From the NCBI RefSeq assembly GCF_002208135.1, contig NZ_CP021647.1, positions 251,501 to 315,500 on the forward strand: a stretch of DNA of 64,000 bases. Direction: 5' to 3'. Each line of letters begins with the position of its first letter. Positions within the stretch are counted from its first letter, which is position 1. The position numbers and the translations under genes are program-made. Below, in pieces: positions 46,115 to 55,577 of the stretch. This DNA comes from Pseudoalteromonas piscicida (GTDB lineage: Bacteria > Pseudomonadota > Gammaproteobacteria > Enterobacterales > Alteromonadaceae). The notes beneath the pieces were generated by a model. That model searched no databases, had not been told where the DNA came from, and saw only the letters and a program-made list of their open reading frames with translations.

Positions 46115-46924
46115 CTAATCAAATACGGCGACGGTTTGGCGGCTCAGGGCGAGCAGCTTACCATCTTGAGACCAAATTTTTGCATCTTCAATACCATAAC
46201 CATTTTGACTATGGTGGGTTACGGCTTCAAAGCCAAGCCAAGACTCTGAGTCGAGTGAAATATCACACAAAAATTCTATGTACCAAGACATACTGCTGGC
46301 AGGGCTTGGTGCTTTACACATCTGCAGTAACGTTGGCGGCCATGAGTCAGCAAGTGCCAAGGTATGTAGTTCATTTACCGATGTGGTTTGTGCTTTAAAT
46401 CGCATCCAGCCACCAAGGTTTGATGACGGGGCACCTGAAAATGGCAAAGCACCTTGTTGTGCATTGAGCGCGACATGCTGGAAAAACGCGGGCATCGCAC
46501 CTTCTTGGTATGGAAGAACTGCCTTTGGATTGACATCTGAAAGAGTAGGGCTATCCGCATTTGCAACTTGGATAGCGGATTCTCTATCCTTGCCAAAGCA
46601 ACCGATAGCAATAAGACAAACTTCACCTGACTGGATCAGTTGAGTTTGCATTTGGGTCGCATTTTTTCCGCTACGCAAAATGGTTGTTGCAACTGTAAAT
46701 GGTGCGCCTTCTAGTAGTGGCCCGACAAAGTTAACGCTCACAGAGAGCAGTCGACGAGGCTCTGTCAGTTGATGCTTCATGCTTTGCACCGCTATTGCTG
46801 CAGACAATCCTCCAAACGCAGTACGGCCTTGACACCAACTTGCAGGAAAAGTCATTTGTGTTTGCGCTTGCTGTAAATGCTCCGACTGAATAATTTCATC
46901 AAATGTCATGTTGTCATTTCTCAT
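46115..46924 (-). CDS. Acyl-CoA thioesterase (double hotdog, TesB-like)
   Basis: A 269-residue thioesterase-fold protein; the block 'GRTAFGGLSAAIAVQSMKHQL' (in part), 'SVNFVGPLLEGAPFTV' and 'ATQMQTQLIQSGEVCLIAIG' follow the acyl-CoA thioesterase domain layout, doubled over the length. It hydrolyses acyl-CoA to fatty acid and CoA in the cytoplasm. Two ATGs fit the start (46924 and 46909). A FadR-box-like palindrome sits 25 bases upstream of the first, suggesting control by fatty-acid status. Confidence 0.83.
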   Translation of the reverse strand: MRNDNMTFDEIIQSEHLQQAQTQMTFPASWCQGRTAFGGLSAAIAVQSMKHQLTEPRRLLSVSVNFVGPLLEGAPFTVATTILRSGKNATQMQTQLIQSGEVCLIAIGCFGKDRESAIQVANADSPTLSDVNPKAVLPYQEGAMPAFFQHVALNAQQGALPFSGAPSSNLGGWMRFKAQTTSVNELHTLALADSWPPTLLQMCKAPSPASSMSWYIEFLCDISLDSESWLGFEAVTHHSQNGYGIEDAKIWSQDGKLLALSRQTVAVFD

Positions 46925-46948
46925 TACTTATTATGTTGCATTTAGCAT

Positions 46949-46965
46949 AACTGGTCTAACCAGGT
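46949..46965. promoter_or_regulatory. FadR-box-like site upstream of the thioesterase gene
   Basis: AACTGGTCTAACCAGGT, with arms CTGGT/ACCAG, agrees at 14 of 16 informative positions with the E. coli-type FadR consensus AACTGGTCNGACCAGTT as I remember it. Confidence 0.6.
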
Positions 46966-47096
46966 AATCAAGCGTCAAGTGCGTCGTATTTTCTTCTCCA
47001 CTTGTTTCAAAATAAGCAATTAAGGGCGTTTTTTTGACCGAAACGTTCGAAAAGCAAAAAAAATTTCAATTTTTTTCATTTTTTTTAGTTGTGACG

Positions 47097-47124
47097 CTTG
47101 AATTACAAATCGGTGACCTTATTT
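47097..47124 (+). promoter_or_regulatory. Heat-shock (sigma-32) promoter of dnaK
   Basis: CTTGAA (47097-47102), 14 bases, CCTTATTT (47117-47124) resembles the sigma-32 consensus CTTGAA-N13/14-CCCCATNT, with a perfect -35 and six of eight -10 bases. It lies 48 bases before the dnaK start. Confidence 0.7.
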
Positions 47125-47171
47125 ATCAAATCAACTAACTGAACAACGAATTTTGAAGTCGGAGATGATTC

Positions 47172-49094
47172 ATGGGTAAAATTATTGGAATCGATTTAGG
47201 TACTACTAACTCTTGCGTAGCGGTACTTGATGGTGATAAGCCGCGCGTTATTGAAAATGCCGAGGGCGACCGCACTACTCCTTCTGTTATTGCATTTACA
47301 GATGATGGTGAAACACTAGTAGGTCAGCCAGCAAAACGCCAGGCAGTGACCAACCCTAAAAACACACTTTATGCGATCAAGCGTCTAATTGGTCGTCGTT
47401 TTGAAGATGAAGAAGTACAGCGTGACCTTAGCATCATGCCTTTCAACATCGTAAAAGCGGACAACGGTGACGCGTGGGTTGAAGTGCGTGGCGAGAAAAG
47501 AGCTGCACCGCAGATCTCAGCTGAAGTTCTTAAGAAAATGAAGAAAACAGCTGAAGACTTTCTTGGTGAGCCTGTAACAGAAGCTGTTATCACAGTTCCT
47601 GCATATTTCAACGATTCACAGCGTCAAGCAACAAAAGATGCTGGTCGTATCGCAGGTCTTGAAGTTAAGCGTATTATCAATGAGCCAACAGCAGCAGCAC
47701 TTGCTTACGGCATGGATAAGAAGCAAGGCGACAACGTAGTTGCGGTATACGACTTAGGTGGTGGTACATTCGATATTTCAATCATTGAGATTGATGAAGT
47801 TGAAGGCGAGCACACCTTTGAAGTTCTAGCAACTAACGGTGACACTCACCTAGGTGGTGAAGACTTCGATAACCGCGTTATCAACTACCTAGTTGCAGAG
47901 TTTAAGAAAGACCAAGGTATCGACCTGAAAACAGACCCGCTAGCGATGCAGCGTGTTAAAGAAGCGGCAGAAAAAGCGAAAATCGAGCTTTCATCTGCAC
48001 AGCAAACTGAGGTAAATCTACCTTATGTTACTGCTGATGCAACAGGTCCTAAGCATATGAACGTTAAGCTAACTCGTGCAAAACTTGAGTCACTAGTTGA
48101 AGACTTAGTTGCGCAATCAATTGAGCCGCTAAAACGTGCACTTGCTGATGCTGATCTTTCTGTAAGCGACATAAATGACATCATCTTAGTTGGTGGTCAA
48201 ACACGTATGCCACTTGTACAGAAGAAAGTTGCAGAGTTCTTCGGTAAAGAGCCTCGTAAAGACGTAAACCCTGATGAAGCGGTAGCAGTTGGTGCTGCGG
48301 TTCAAGGTGGTGTACTTGCGGGTGACGTGAAAGACGTACTACTACTTGACGTTTGTCCTCTATCTCTAGGGATTGAGACTATGGGTCAAGTAATGACTGC
48401 GCTAATCGAGAAAAACACGACTATCCCTACTAAGAAGTCGCAAACTTTCTCAACAGCAGAAGACAATCAGTCTGCAGTAACAATTCATGTACTACAGGGT
48501 GAGCGTAAACGTTCAAGCGATAACAAGTCTCTAGGTCAATTCAACTTAGAAGGTATTCGCCCAGCGCAGCGTGGTGTTCCACAAATCGAAGTTACTTTTG
48601 ATGTTGATGCAGACGGTATTCTACATGTGTCAGCGAAAGACAAAGACACAGGTAAAGAGCAGAAGATCACAATCCAAGCTTCTTCAGGTCTAAGCGACGA
48701 AGAAGTAGAAAAAATGGTACGTGATGCAGAAGCAAACGCTGAAGAAGATAAGAAGTTTGAAGAGCTAGTTGGCGCTCGTAACCAAGCTGATGCACTTGTT
48801 CATGCTACACGTAAGCAGGTTGAAGAAGCCGGTGACGACCTTCCAGCTGACGACAAGACAGCGATTGAAGCTGCACTTGGCGAGCTAGAAACGGCAATTA
48901 AGGGCGACAGCAAAGACGAAATCGATGCTAAGACACAAGCACTAGCAGAGAAATCTCAAAAGCTAATGGAAATCGCTCAAGCTAAAGCGCAAGCTCAACA
49001 AGCTGGTGGTGATGCAGGTGCCCAACAAGGTTCAGCGAAAAAAGACGACGACGTAGTTGACGCTGAATTTGAAGAAGTTAAAGACGACAAGTAA
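47172..49094 (+). CDS. dnaK: Molecular chaperone DnaK (Hsp70)
   Basis: A 640-residue Hsp70 of normal length (E. coli 638). The ATPase domain starts '[20 protein letters not shown]' and has '[13 protein letters not shown]' and '[10 protein letters not shown]'. The substrate domain has '[14 protein letters not shown]', and the C-terminal tail ends '[15 protein letters not shown]', the EEVKD-type tail. It folds nascent and stressed proteins with DnaJ and GrpE. A sigma-32-like promoter precedes it; dnaJ follows after a hairpin-containing 153-base gap. grpE is not adjacent. Confidence 0.98.
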   Translation: MGKIIGIDLGTTNSCVAVLDGDKPRVIENAEGDRTTPSVIAFTDDGETLVGQPAKRQAVTNPKNTLYAIKRLIGRRFEDEEVQRDLSIMPFNIVKADNGDAWVEVRGEKRAAPQISAEVLKKMKKTAEDFLGEPVTEAVITVPAYFNDSQRQATKDAGRIAGLEVKRIINEPTAAALAYGMDKKQGDNVVAVYDLGGGTFDISIIEIDEVEGEHTFEVLATNGDTHLGGEDFDNRVINYLVAEFKKDQGIDLKTDPLAMQRVKEAAEKAKIELSSAQQTEVNLPYVTADATGPKHMNVKLTRAKLESLVEDLVAQSIEPLKRALADADLSVSDINDIILVGGQTRMPLVQKKVAEFFGKEPRKDVNPDEAVAVGAAVQGGVLAGDVKDVLLLDVCPLSLGIETMGQVMTALIEKNTTIPTKKSQTFSTAEDNQSAVTIHVLQGERKRSSDNKSLGQFNLEGIRPAQRGVPQIEVTFDVDADGILHVSAKDKDTGKEQKITIQASSGLSDEEVEKMVRDAEANAEEDKKFEELVGARNQADALVHATRKQVEEAGDDLPADDKTAIEAALGELETAIKGDSKDEIDAKTQALAEKSQKLMEIAQAKAQAQQAGGDAGAQQGSAKKDDDVVDAEFEEVKDDK

Positions 49095-49110
49095 TTGTAG
49101 GTCTTGAAGG

Positions 49111-49143
49111 AGGGCGCGCTGGCTGTATGGCTTGTCGCGCCCT
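49111..49143 (+). other. Intercistronic GC-rich hairpin between dnaK and dnaJ
   Basis: AGGGCGCG (49111-49118) and CGCGCCCT (49136-49143) form a perfect 8-base stem with a 17-base loop, 17 bases after the dnaK stop. No T-run follows, so it is more likely an attenuator or RNA-stabilising structure than a full terminator. Confidence 0.55.
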
Positions 49144-49247
49144 ACGTGTTTATAAATTAGACTGTTGTCTCGCATTAATTTGCAAGCGACAGAACTCAGC
49201 AGAGTTTGCAACAACATAAGTTGCCAAGAAAGAGTAGTGTGATAAAA

Positions 49248-50381
49248 ATGTCTAAACCTGACTATTATGAAGTATTAGGTGTTGCAAGAGACGCCAGTGA
49301 ACGTGACATTAAAAAGGCGTATAAACGTCTTGCAATGAAATATCACCCAGATCGTACTGCAGGTAACACCGAGCTCGAAGCGAAATTCAAAGAAGTAAAA
49401 GAAGCTTACGAGGTATTGACTGATAGTCAAAAACGCCAGATGTATGATCAATACGGCCATGCAGCTTTCGAACAAGGCGGTGGTGCTGGTCATGGTGGAT
49501 TTGGCGGTGCTGGCGACTTCGGCGATATTTTCGGGGACGTATTCGGTGATATCTTTGGTGGCGGTGGCCGCCGTCAATCAAGACAACAGCGTGGTGCAGA
49601 TTTAAGGTATAACTTAGAGTTAAGCCTAGAAGAAGCAGTCCGAGGTAAAGAAGTTGATATCCAAGTACCAACTTGGGTGAGCTGTAAACCATGTGATGGT
49701 AGTGGTGCGAAAGCCGGTTCTAAGCCTAAAACTTGTACAACCTGTCATGGCGCAGGTCAAGTGCAAATGCGCCAAGGCTTCTTTGCGGTACAGCAAACCT
49801 GTCCAACTTGTCAGGGCACAGGTCAGATTATTTCAGATCCATGTAACAGCTGTCATGGACAAGGCCGCGTAGAAAAAACCAAGACGCTCAATGTTAAGAT
49901 CCCAGCTGGGGTTGATACGGGTGATAGAGTACGTTTGTCTGGCGAAGGTGAAGCGGGTGCGCATGGTGCTCCAGCCGGCGACCTGTACGTACAAGTGAGT
50001 GTAAAAGAGCATCCAATCTTCGTACGTGATGGCAATAACTTATATTGTGAAGTGCCAATTAGCTTCACGACGGCAGCACTCGGTGGCGAGATTGAAGTGC
50101 CGACCCTAGATGGCCGCGCAAAACTGAAAATTCCATCAGAAAGCCAAACAGGCAAAATGTTCCGTATGCGTGGTAAAGGCGTAAAGTCTGTGCGTAGTGG
50201 TGCTGTAGGCGACTTAATTTGTAAAGTAGTCCTTGAGACGCCAGTAAACTTAAACGAGCGCCAAAAAGAGCTTCTGCAGGAATTTGAAGAGTCGATGGGT
50301 GAAAACAATGGTAAGAACCGTCCTAAAGCACAAGGCTTCTTTGACGGTGTTAAGAAGTTCTTTGATGACTTAACTAAGTAA
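49248..50381 (+). CDS. dnaJ: Chaperone protein DnaJ (Hsp40)
   Basis: A 377-residue class I J-protein. The J-domain '[20 protein letters not shown]' carries the HPD motif in 'KYHPDRT'; a Gly/Phe-rich linker (about 75-115) follows. Four CxxCxGxG zinc motifs are 'CKPCDGSG', 'CTTCHGAG', 'CPTCQGTG' and 'CNSCHGQG'. It stimulates DnaK ATPase and delivers clients. I start at ATG 49248, the conserved [11 protein letters not shown] start; upstream in-frame codons at 49206 or 49239 are unlikely. It is followed by a strong terminator. Confidence 0.98.
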   Translation: MSKPDYYEVLGVARDASERDIKKAYKRLAMKYHPDRTAGNTELEAKFKEVKEAYEVLTDSQKRQMYDQYGHAAFEQGGGAGHGGFGGAGDFGDIFGDVFGDIFGGGGRRQSRQQRGADLRYNLELSLEEAVRGKEVDIQVPTWVSCKPCDGSGAKAGSKPKTCTTCHGAGQVQMRQGFFAVQQTCPTCQGTGQIISDPCNSCHGQGRVEKTKTLNVKIPAGVDTGDRVRLSGEGEAGAHGAPAGDLYVQVSVKEHPIFVRDGNNLYCEVPISFTTAALGGEIEVPTLDGRAKLKIPSESQTGKMFRMRGKGVKSVRSGAVGDLICKVVLETPVNLNERQKELLQEFEESMGENNGKNRPKAQGFFDGVKKFFDDLTK

Positions 50382-50398
50382 CCTGAGGTTGTTTGAAA

Positions 50399-50430
50399 AT
50401 GCCCGCTGCGATAGCGGGCATTTTTGTTTT
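50399..50430 (+). terminator. Rho-independent terminator after dnaJ
   Basis: ATGCCCGCT (50399-50407), loop GCGAT, AGCGGGCAT (50413-50421), then TTTTGTTTT, 18 bases after the dnaJ stop. Confidence 0.9.
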
Positions 50431-50519
50431 GGCGAGTGTTCGGTTTCATCGTAAGGCGATAGCATAAGCGTTTGTTTCTTGATATAACTGAAACCGATCT
50501 CTGGTAAAAGGAGTTTGTA

Positions 50520-50978
50520 ATGACACCTGCAATTAACCTACTTAAAAAGGCGAAAGTGGCGTTCCAAGTGCTGCAATTTGAGCACGACCCTAACGACCAA
50601 GACTTTGCTAATGAAGCGGCGAAAAAGCTAAACCTAGAGCGAGAAAAAGTATTCAAAACACTGTTGATTGAAGTTGATGGTAAATTGCATGTAGCAGTTT
50701 CTCCTGCCACACAACAAGTGGATTTAAAAGCTTTTGCTAAAGCATGTAAGGGTAAAAAAGCACAGCTTGCAGATCAGCAGAACGCGCAAAAGGTAACCGG
50801 TTATTTAATTGGTGGCATAAGCCCGTTTGCGCAGAAAAAACAGCTGCCTACATTATTACATGAAAGTGCTTTAGCATTTGAGCAAATTTACGTTAGTGCA
50901 GGCAAACGCGGAGTCGAAGTCGCTGTTTCACCGGCTACGATAGAACAGTTATGTAAAGCAAAAATCGCACTGTTTTAA
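50520..50978 (+). CDS. ybaK: Cys-tRNA(Pro)/Cys-tRNA(Cys) deacylase YbaK
   Basis: A 152-residue trans-editing enzyme that removes cysteine wrongly attached to tRNA(Pro). Family marks are 'EHDPNDQDFANEAAKKLNL', 'VFKTLLIEVDGKLHVAVSPA' (the 'KTL' lysine is essential in the family) and 'GYLIGGISPFAQKKQLP', the last being the YbaK/ProX signature. Length matches E. coli YbaK (159). A good Shine-Dalgarno (AAAGGAG) lies before the ATG. It stands alone between terminators. Confidence 0.94.
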   Translation: MTPAINLLKKAKVAFQVLQFEHDPNDQDFANEAAKKLNLEREKVFKTLLIEVDGKLHVAVSPATQQVDLKAFAKACKGKKAQLADQQNAQKVTGYLIGGISPFAQKKQLPTLLHESALAFEQIYVSAGKRGVEVAVSPATIEQLCKAKIALF

Positions 50979-51235
50979 AGGCAGTGCTCGCGTCAAAGAA
51001 TCATCTTGATTATAGATAAAATGTCAGTCTAGAACTGTTCAGGCTGTCAAAGCTCCTCGTTCACTCCTATTTTTCCCCTAAGAACAGTAATTTACTTTTT
51101 TCGACTTACAGATGTAAGCCATTAATTTCGCAGTCATTTATATTAATCACTCGATAACTCAATAAAAAAGCCGTTAAAAAGTTAAGTAGAGTAATTGATC
51201 TAAACGAATTTTTATGCCGTAATGTAGGTATATCT

Positions 51236-51252
51236 ATCTGGTCGGATGAGTT
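51236..51252. promoter_or_regulatory. FadR-box-like site at the fadE start
   Basis: ATCTGGTCGGATGAGTT matches 14 of 17 positions of the FadR operator AACTGGTCGGACCAGTT, as I recall it. It lies four bases before the ATG, over the ribosome-binding region, so binding would block transcription elongation or lie within a short leader. Confidence 0.6.
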
Positions 51253-51256
51253 AATT

Positions 51257-53512
51257 ATGAGCCTAAGAACGAATTTAAGAAAGATCCTCCCAAGCATTTC
51301 AATCACAGAACAAGAAGCATTAGATGCTGGAGATGTTTGGTTAGAAGGGTCAATTTATCAAGGTAAGCCTGACTTTTCGGCGCTACGTGCTGTACCTGAA
51401 GCCAAGCTCAGTGCAGAAGAGCAAGCCTTTTTAGAAGGTCCAGTTAAAGAATTAATGGGTATGATTGATGACTCGGAAATTCAAAATGGTAAACACCTGC
51501 CAGAGCATGTGCTTGAATTTTTGAAAAAAGAGCGATTTTTCTCTTTGATCATACCAAAAGAGTACGGTGGTCTTGAGTTTAGCCCTTATGCAAACTCGAC
51601 GATTGTAGGTACGATTGCGACTAAATCCTCTGCGGTAGCGGTAACGGTGATGGTTCCTAATTCTTTGGGTCCGGGTGAGTTATTGTTACATTATGGTACT
51701 AAAGAGCAGCAAGCACACTACCTTCCTCGCTTAGCAAATGGTCGTGATATTCCGTGTTTCGCGCTAACAAGCCCTGAAGCTGGTTCTGATGCCGGTGGCA
51801 TTCCGGACCAAGGTATTGTTAAAAAAGGCATGCACAACGGTGAAGAAGTACTTGGTCTTGAAGTAACATGGGACAAACGTTATATCACACTTGCGCCGAT
51901 TGCGACGGTACTAGGTTTAGCATTTAAAGTATTGGATCCTGAGGGGTTACTGGGCGGTAAGAAAGAGCTCGGTATCACCTGTGCGTTAATTCCACATGAC
52001 CATCCGGGTGTACAACTTGGAAACCGTCACGACCCGATGGGGATCCGTTTTTATAATGGTACAACTCGTGGTGAGAAAGTCTTTATTCCGATGGACTTTA
52101 TCATCGGTGGCCAGAAGAATATCGGTCGCGGCTGGCAGATGTTGGTAAGCTGCTTAGGTGCTGGACGTGGTATTTCTTTACCAGCACTAGGTGTATCAAC
52201 TAGCCAAGTCGCACTGAAGTCGGCATCTGAATATGCAGCGGTACGTGAGCAATTTGGCCTTTCGATCGGCCAGTTTGAAGGTATTCAAGAAAAGCTTGCG
52301 GATATTGCAGGTAAAGCTTATATGCAAGAGGCGATGCGGGTATTAACAACAGAAGGTTTAGGTATGGGCCTTAAGCCATCAGTTGTAACAGCAATCGCAA
52401 AATACCACATGACTGAAACTGGGCGTGATGTATTGGACTCTGCAATGGATATCCTAGCAGGTAAGGCTATTCAAAATGGTCCTCAGAATACCCTTGCAAG
52501 CGGCTATGTTGCCCAGCCAATAGCGATTACCGTAGAAGGTGCAAACATTCTAACGCGTAACTTGATGATCTTTGGTCAAGGTGTAATGCGTTGTCACCCA
52601 TATTTACAGTCGATGGTTGAATCTATTCACAGCGAAGAGAAAGACGCCGACAGTAAATTCCGTGGTATTTTGACAAAAACGGTTAGCTACAGCGTTGCAA
52701 ATAGTTTGCGTGCTTTCAAATATGGCCTTATGCCTTTCACCGCGGATGCAAAATCACCATTACCTGAAGTGCGTGCGTATGAAAAAGCCGCGCATAGATT
52801 AGCAGCTAAGCTTGCGGTATACGCAGACTTTTCGTTGCTCGTGTTAGGTGGAAAACTGAAACAAGCAGAAATGCTGTCAGCACGCCTGGGTGATGTAATG
52901 AGTCACTTATATGCAGCGATGGCTTCAATCAAATATTATGAGCAAAAAGTAGCGGTAGCAGAGCGTGAGCAAGCAGCGCCTTATTTCCATTATGCGACAA
53001 GGCATGCACTTATCAGTGCAGAAGAAGCGCTCCATAAGTTCTTAGATAACTTCCCGGCAAGTGGTACTCGTAAATTTATGCGTTTGATCACGATGCAGTT
53101 TAGTGGCAAACAAATGCCTAAAATTAATGATGATATGATCAGAGAGTTAGCCGCCGCAGCGCAAATGGATACGCCAATCAAAGCGCAGCTTACTCATCTT
53201 GTGAAGCCTACCGCAGGTGATGGTCATGATATCAATGAGCAAGCATATAAAGCTAAGATGGGTTGCCTTGACCTACTTGCCAAAGTTAAAAAGGCAGTTC
53301 GTAAGCGCGAGATCCAACCTGGTGTTCGTTTCGAGCAAACATTAGATAATGCACTCGTTGGTAACCTTATCAACGAAGAAGAGTACGCAAAACTGGTTGA
53401 TTACAATCGCAAGCGTGAAAAAGCAATCCGAGTGGATGAGTTCGACTTCGATTTAAACTTGTTAGATGCACAAAGCGCGAAAGAAACAGTCAAGCAAGCC
53501 GTGAATGAGTGA
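51257..53512 (+). CDS. fadE: FadE-type acyl-CoA dehydrogenase
   Basis: A 751-residue FAD-dependent dehydrogenase for the first step of fatty-acid beta-oxidation. The acyl-CoA dehydrogenase core (about 75-460) has 'CFALTSPEAGSDAGG' and 'REQFGLSIGQFEGIQEKLADIAG' (in part). It also has 'YVAQPIAITVEGANILTRNLMIFGQG' (in part), which includes the likely catalytic Glu region. The C-terminal DUF1974 domain (about 465-740) is typical of FadE. It lacks the N-terminal membrane segments of E. coli FadE (814 residues). A FadR-like box overlaps its start region, and a strong terminator follows. Confidence 0.9.
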   Translation: MSLRTNLRKILPSISITEQEALDAGDVWLEGSIYQGKPDFSALRAVPEAKLSAEEQAFLEGPVKELMGMIDDSEIQNGKHLPEHVLEFLKKERFFSLIIPKEYGGLEFSPYANSTIVGTIATKSSAVAVTVMVPNSLGPGELLLHYGTKEQQAHYLPRLANGRDIPCFALTSPEAGSDAGGIPDQGIVKKGMHNGEEVLGLEVTWDKRYITLAPIATVLGLAFKVLDPEGLLGGKKELGITCALIPHDHPGVQLGNRHDPMGIRFYNGTTRGEKVFIPMDFIIGGQKNIGRGWQMLVSCLGAGRGISLPALGVSTSQVALKSASEYAAVREQFGLSIGQFEGIQEKLADIAGKAYMQEAMRVLTTEGLGMGLKPSVVTAIAKYHMTETGRDVLDSAMDILAGKAIQNGPQNTLASGYVAQPIAITVEGANILTRNLMIFGQGVMRCHPYLQSMVESIHSEEKDADSKFRGILTKTVSYSVANSLRAFKYGLMPFTADAKSPLPEVRAYEKAAHRLAAKLAVYADFSLLVLGGKLKQAEMLSARLGDVMSHLYAAMASIKYYEQKVAVAEREQAAPYFHYATRHALISAEEALHKFLDNFPASGTRKFMRLITMQFSGKQMPKINDDMIRELAAAAQMDTPIKAQLTHLVKPTAGDGHDINEQAYKAKMGCLDLLAKVKKAVRKREIQPGVRFEQTLDNALVGNLINEEEYAKLVDYNRKREKAIRVDEFDFDLNLLDAQSAKETVKQAVNE

Positions 53513-53540
53513 GTTAAACAGATAACTTTTCTGTAAAAGT

Positions 53541-53575
53541 AAAAGCCCTTAACCATTTGGTTAAGGGCTTTTTCA
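53541..53575 (+). terminator. Rho-independent terminator after fadE
   Basis: AAAAGCCCTTAACC (53541-53554), loop ATTT, GGTTAAGGGCTTTT (53559-53572), with T-run: a perfect 14-base stem 28 bases after the stop. Confidence 0.92.
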
Positions 53576-53785
53576 TGTTGGGTAAGGATAATAACAGCAG
53601 CTATAATTATCGAGCGCTGTAAAACGGTCTGCAAATTGGTATTCGTAAAAGTAAGTAAAGCGTTGTACTGTGCTTATAACCTGAATTAAAAGACATCAAG
53701 CTAGAGTTGAATGATGTTATGTGACGGCTGCTTTCAAAACTGCTCATCCCTATTTCAGGTTAAATAACAAAAAAGGTGTAACACA

Positions 53786-54723
53786 GTGAAAATAAGTATT
53801 CCGAACGATGTAATTTCTGCGCCTATGTCAACACAGCAAGAGCAACAATTATGGAGCGGTTGTGGTGATATGTTATTTATCAATCATGATGCTGGGAAGC
53901 TCGCAATTAAGCGCACCAAAGTGCCTAGTGACATTGTACATCGGCGAATTGAGCAATCCTCAGTGGCGCTTGCGCGTAAGGTTAAGTCTTATCAAGTAGA
54001 ACGTCATTTTTACAAGCATCATGCATGCGAGTTACTTTCACCTTGTAACACACCTAGTTATTTAGGAGAAGGGTAAGTGAAGGAATGGAATACATCGTCT
54101 TCAGAGACTTCTCAACTCAAGGTTTTTCGCAAACCGCTAATCCATCCGAATCACAAATATTAGCGGTGATAGGGTGGTTAGCTAAATTTCATGCTCACTT
54201 TTTACAAAGCCCCGCAGAGCACGTCTGGGAGCAAGGAAACTATTGGCACTTGGATACCCGACCAGATGAGCTTGAGCGAATGCAAAACAGTAGCATTAAA
54301 CAAGCGGCGCCTCGATTACGAGATCGTATCAAGAATAGCCATTGGCATACTTGGATCCATGGCGACGCCAAGCTAGCTAATTTTGCTTTTAATGGCGACC
54401 AAGCACTGGGATTCGATTTTCAGTATGTCGGAAAGGGTATTGGTGTGTCAGACTTAATGCTGTTTATAACGTCGGTTTTAGACGAAAAAGAACAGCTCCT
54501 GCATGCCGACGAGTATCTCAAGTTGTATTTAGATATGTTGAGAATAGAATTATTGGGCAAAGCAGCCTCTATTGATATTGCTCAGATCCTTTCTGAGTGG
54601 GAATCGTTGTGGCCTGTGGTGTGGGCTGACTTTTATCGCTTTCTGCTCGGCTGGAAATCGGACCATGTAAAAATCAATGATTACATGAAGTTTCAAACGG
54701 AAATTGCACTACAACAGGGATAA
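53786..54723 (+). pseudogene. Phosphotransferase (ecdysteroid-kinase/APH-like), frameshifted by one missing G
   Basis: A small-molecule kinase of the aminoglycoside-phosphotransferase fold. The first frame (53786-54076) has the N-lobe with 'GKLAIKRTKVPSD' and 'VERHFYKHHACELLSPC'. The second frame (from about 54074) has the catalytic loop 'HGDAKLANFAF' and 'DFQYVGKGIGVSDLMLF', the metal-binding Asp in a form like EcKL/DUF1679 kinases. One more G at 54071-54073 changes 'GEG-stop' to 'GEGVSEGMEYIVF' and yields 312 residues. The start is GTG 53786 with AAAGGTG upstream. The substrate is unknown. A DMT transporter follows after 3 bases, so they may act on the same compound. Confidence 0.82.
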
Positions 54724-54726
54724 TAA

Positions 54727-55556
54727 ATGGCCATAGCCTTATTCAGTGCGTTAAATTGGGCGGTATTTGATTTTTTACGAAAAAGGCTAGCGTGCCATTA
54801 TTCAGCCGCGCAAATGTCGGTGATATTTAGCCTGCTAGTCTTACCTGCATACATTGGCTATTGGCTGGTTGTTGACAAACAACTACCAAGCTCCGCTTAT
54901 CTTGCTCCAGCAATAGCCAGCGGAATTTTGGCTGCTATTGGTAGCGTAAACTTTATTCAGGCGCTTGCGCTTGGACGAATGGCAGTGATCCTACCTCTTT
55001 TATCCATCACACCAGCACTTGCAGGCGTGTTTGCTTGGCTGCTACTCGGAGAGCGCTTAACCACACTGCAGTCAATGCTGATCGCCGCTATTGTCCTCGC
55101 TTCGTTTTTATTGCAAGGAGGCAGATTCTCTTTTCAAGAACCTGGCGCAAAACAAGTTGTAATCACCTCATTTTGCTGGGGCTTTGTATCGTGTTCGATA
55201 AGCAGGCTTTGCAATACAGCTCGCTGTCTTTTCATGCTGGGTTTCTAACCTTTATGGTATTTTTTGTTAATCTAATCTTGTTGCGACCGCAGTTTAAAAA
55301 TCAAAATTTTCGCGCACATTGGCTACTCTGGGCTACTTCTTCTGTGGTATTCGCCGCTGCCGTCATCTTCCAAATGCAGGCGTTGACTGAAATTCAACCG
55401 GGGCTTGTTGAAGGATTGAAAAGGGCCATTGGGATAGTCAGTGCGAGTATGCTTGGGATGTGGTTTTTTAAAGAGGCAATTTCAACAAAAGAATGGCTGA
55501 TGATCACTGTTATTCTGTGTTGTAGTGCAGTGCTGGCATTAAATAGTGGCGCTTAA
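54727..55556 (+). pseudogene. DMT-superfamily (EamA) transporter, frameshifted by one missing T
   Basis: A 10-TM drug/metabolite transporter with two EamA halves. The first frame runs 'FSALNWAVFDFLRKRLA' to 'VVITSFCWG'; the second continues 'CIVFDKQALQYSSLSFHAG' to 'LALNSGA'. The TTT run at 55183-55185 needs a fourth T: this gives 'CWGFCIVFDKQAL' and 276 residues, normal for the family. It is in an operon with the phosphotransferase (3-base gap). The substrate is unknown. Confidence 0.82.
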
Positions 55557-55564
55557 GCGCCACT
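55545..55564. terminator. Perfect palindrome between convergent genes
   Basis: AGTGGCGCTTAAGCGCCACT, 10-base arms, covers the end of the DMT gene and lies 14 bases from the end of the S8 protease gene. It can form a hairpin in both transcripts, but no T-run follows. Confidence 0.5.
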
Positions 55565-55577
55565 GAAAATGACTAAC

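Noticed and set aside
49853..50710. Long open frame (285 codons) on the minus strand
   Set aside because: It is antisense to dnaJ and ybaK and rich in Ser/Arg; it arises from codon bias of the real genes and shows no family features.
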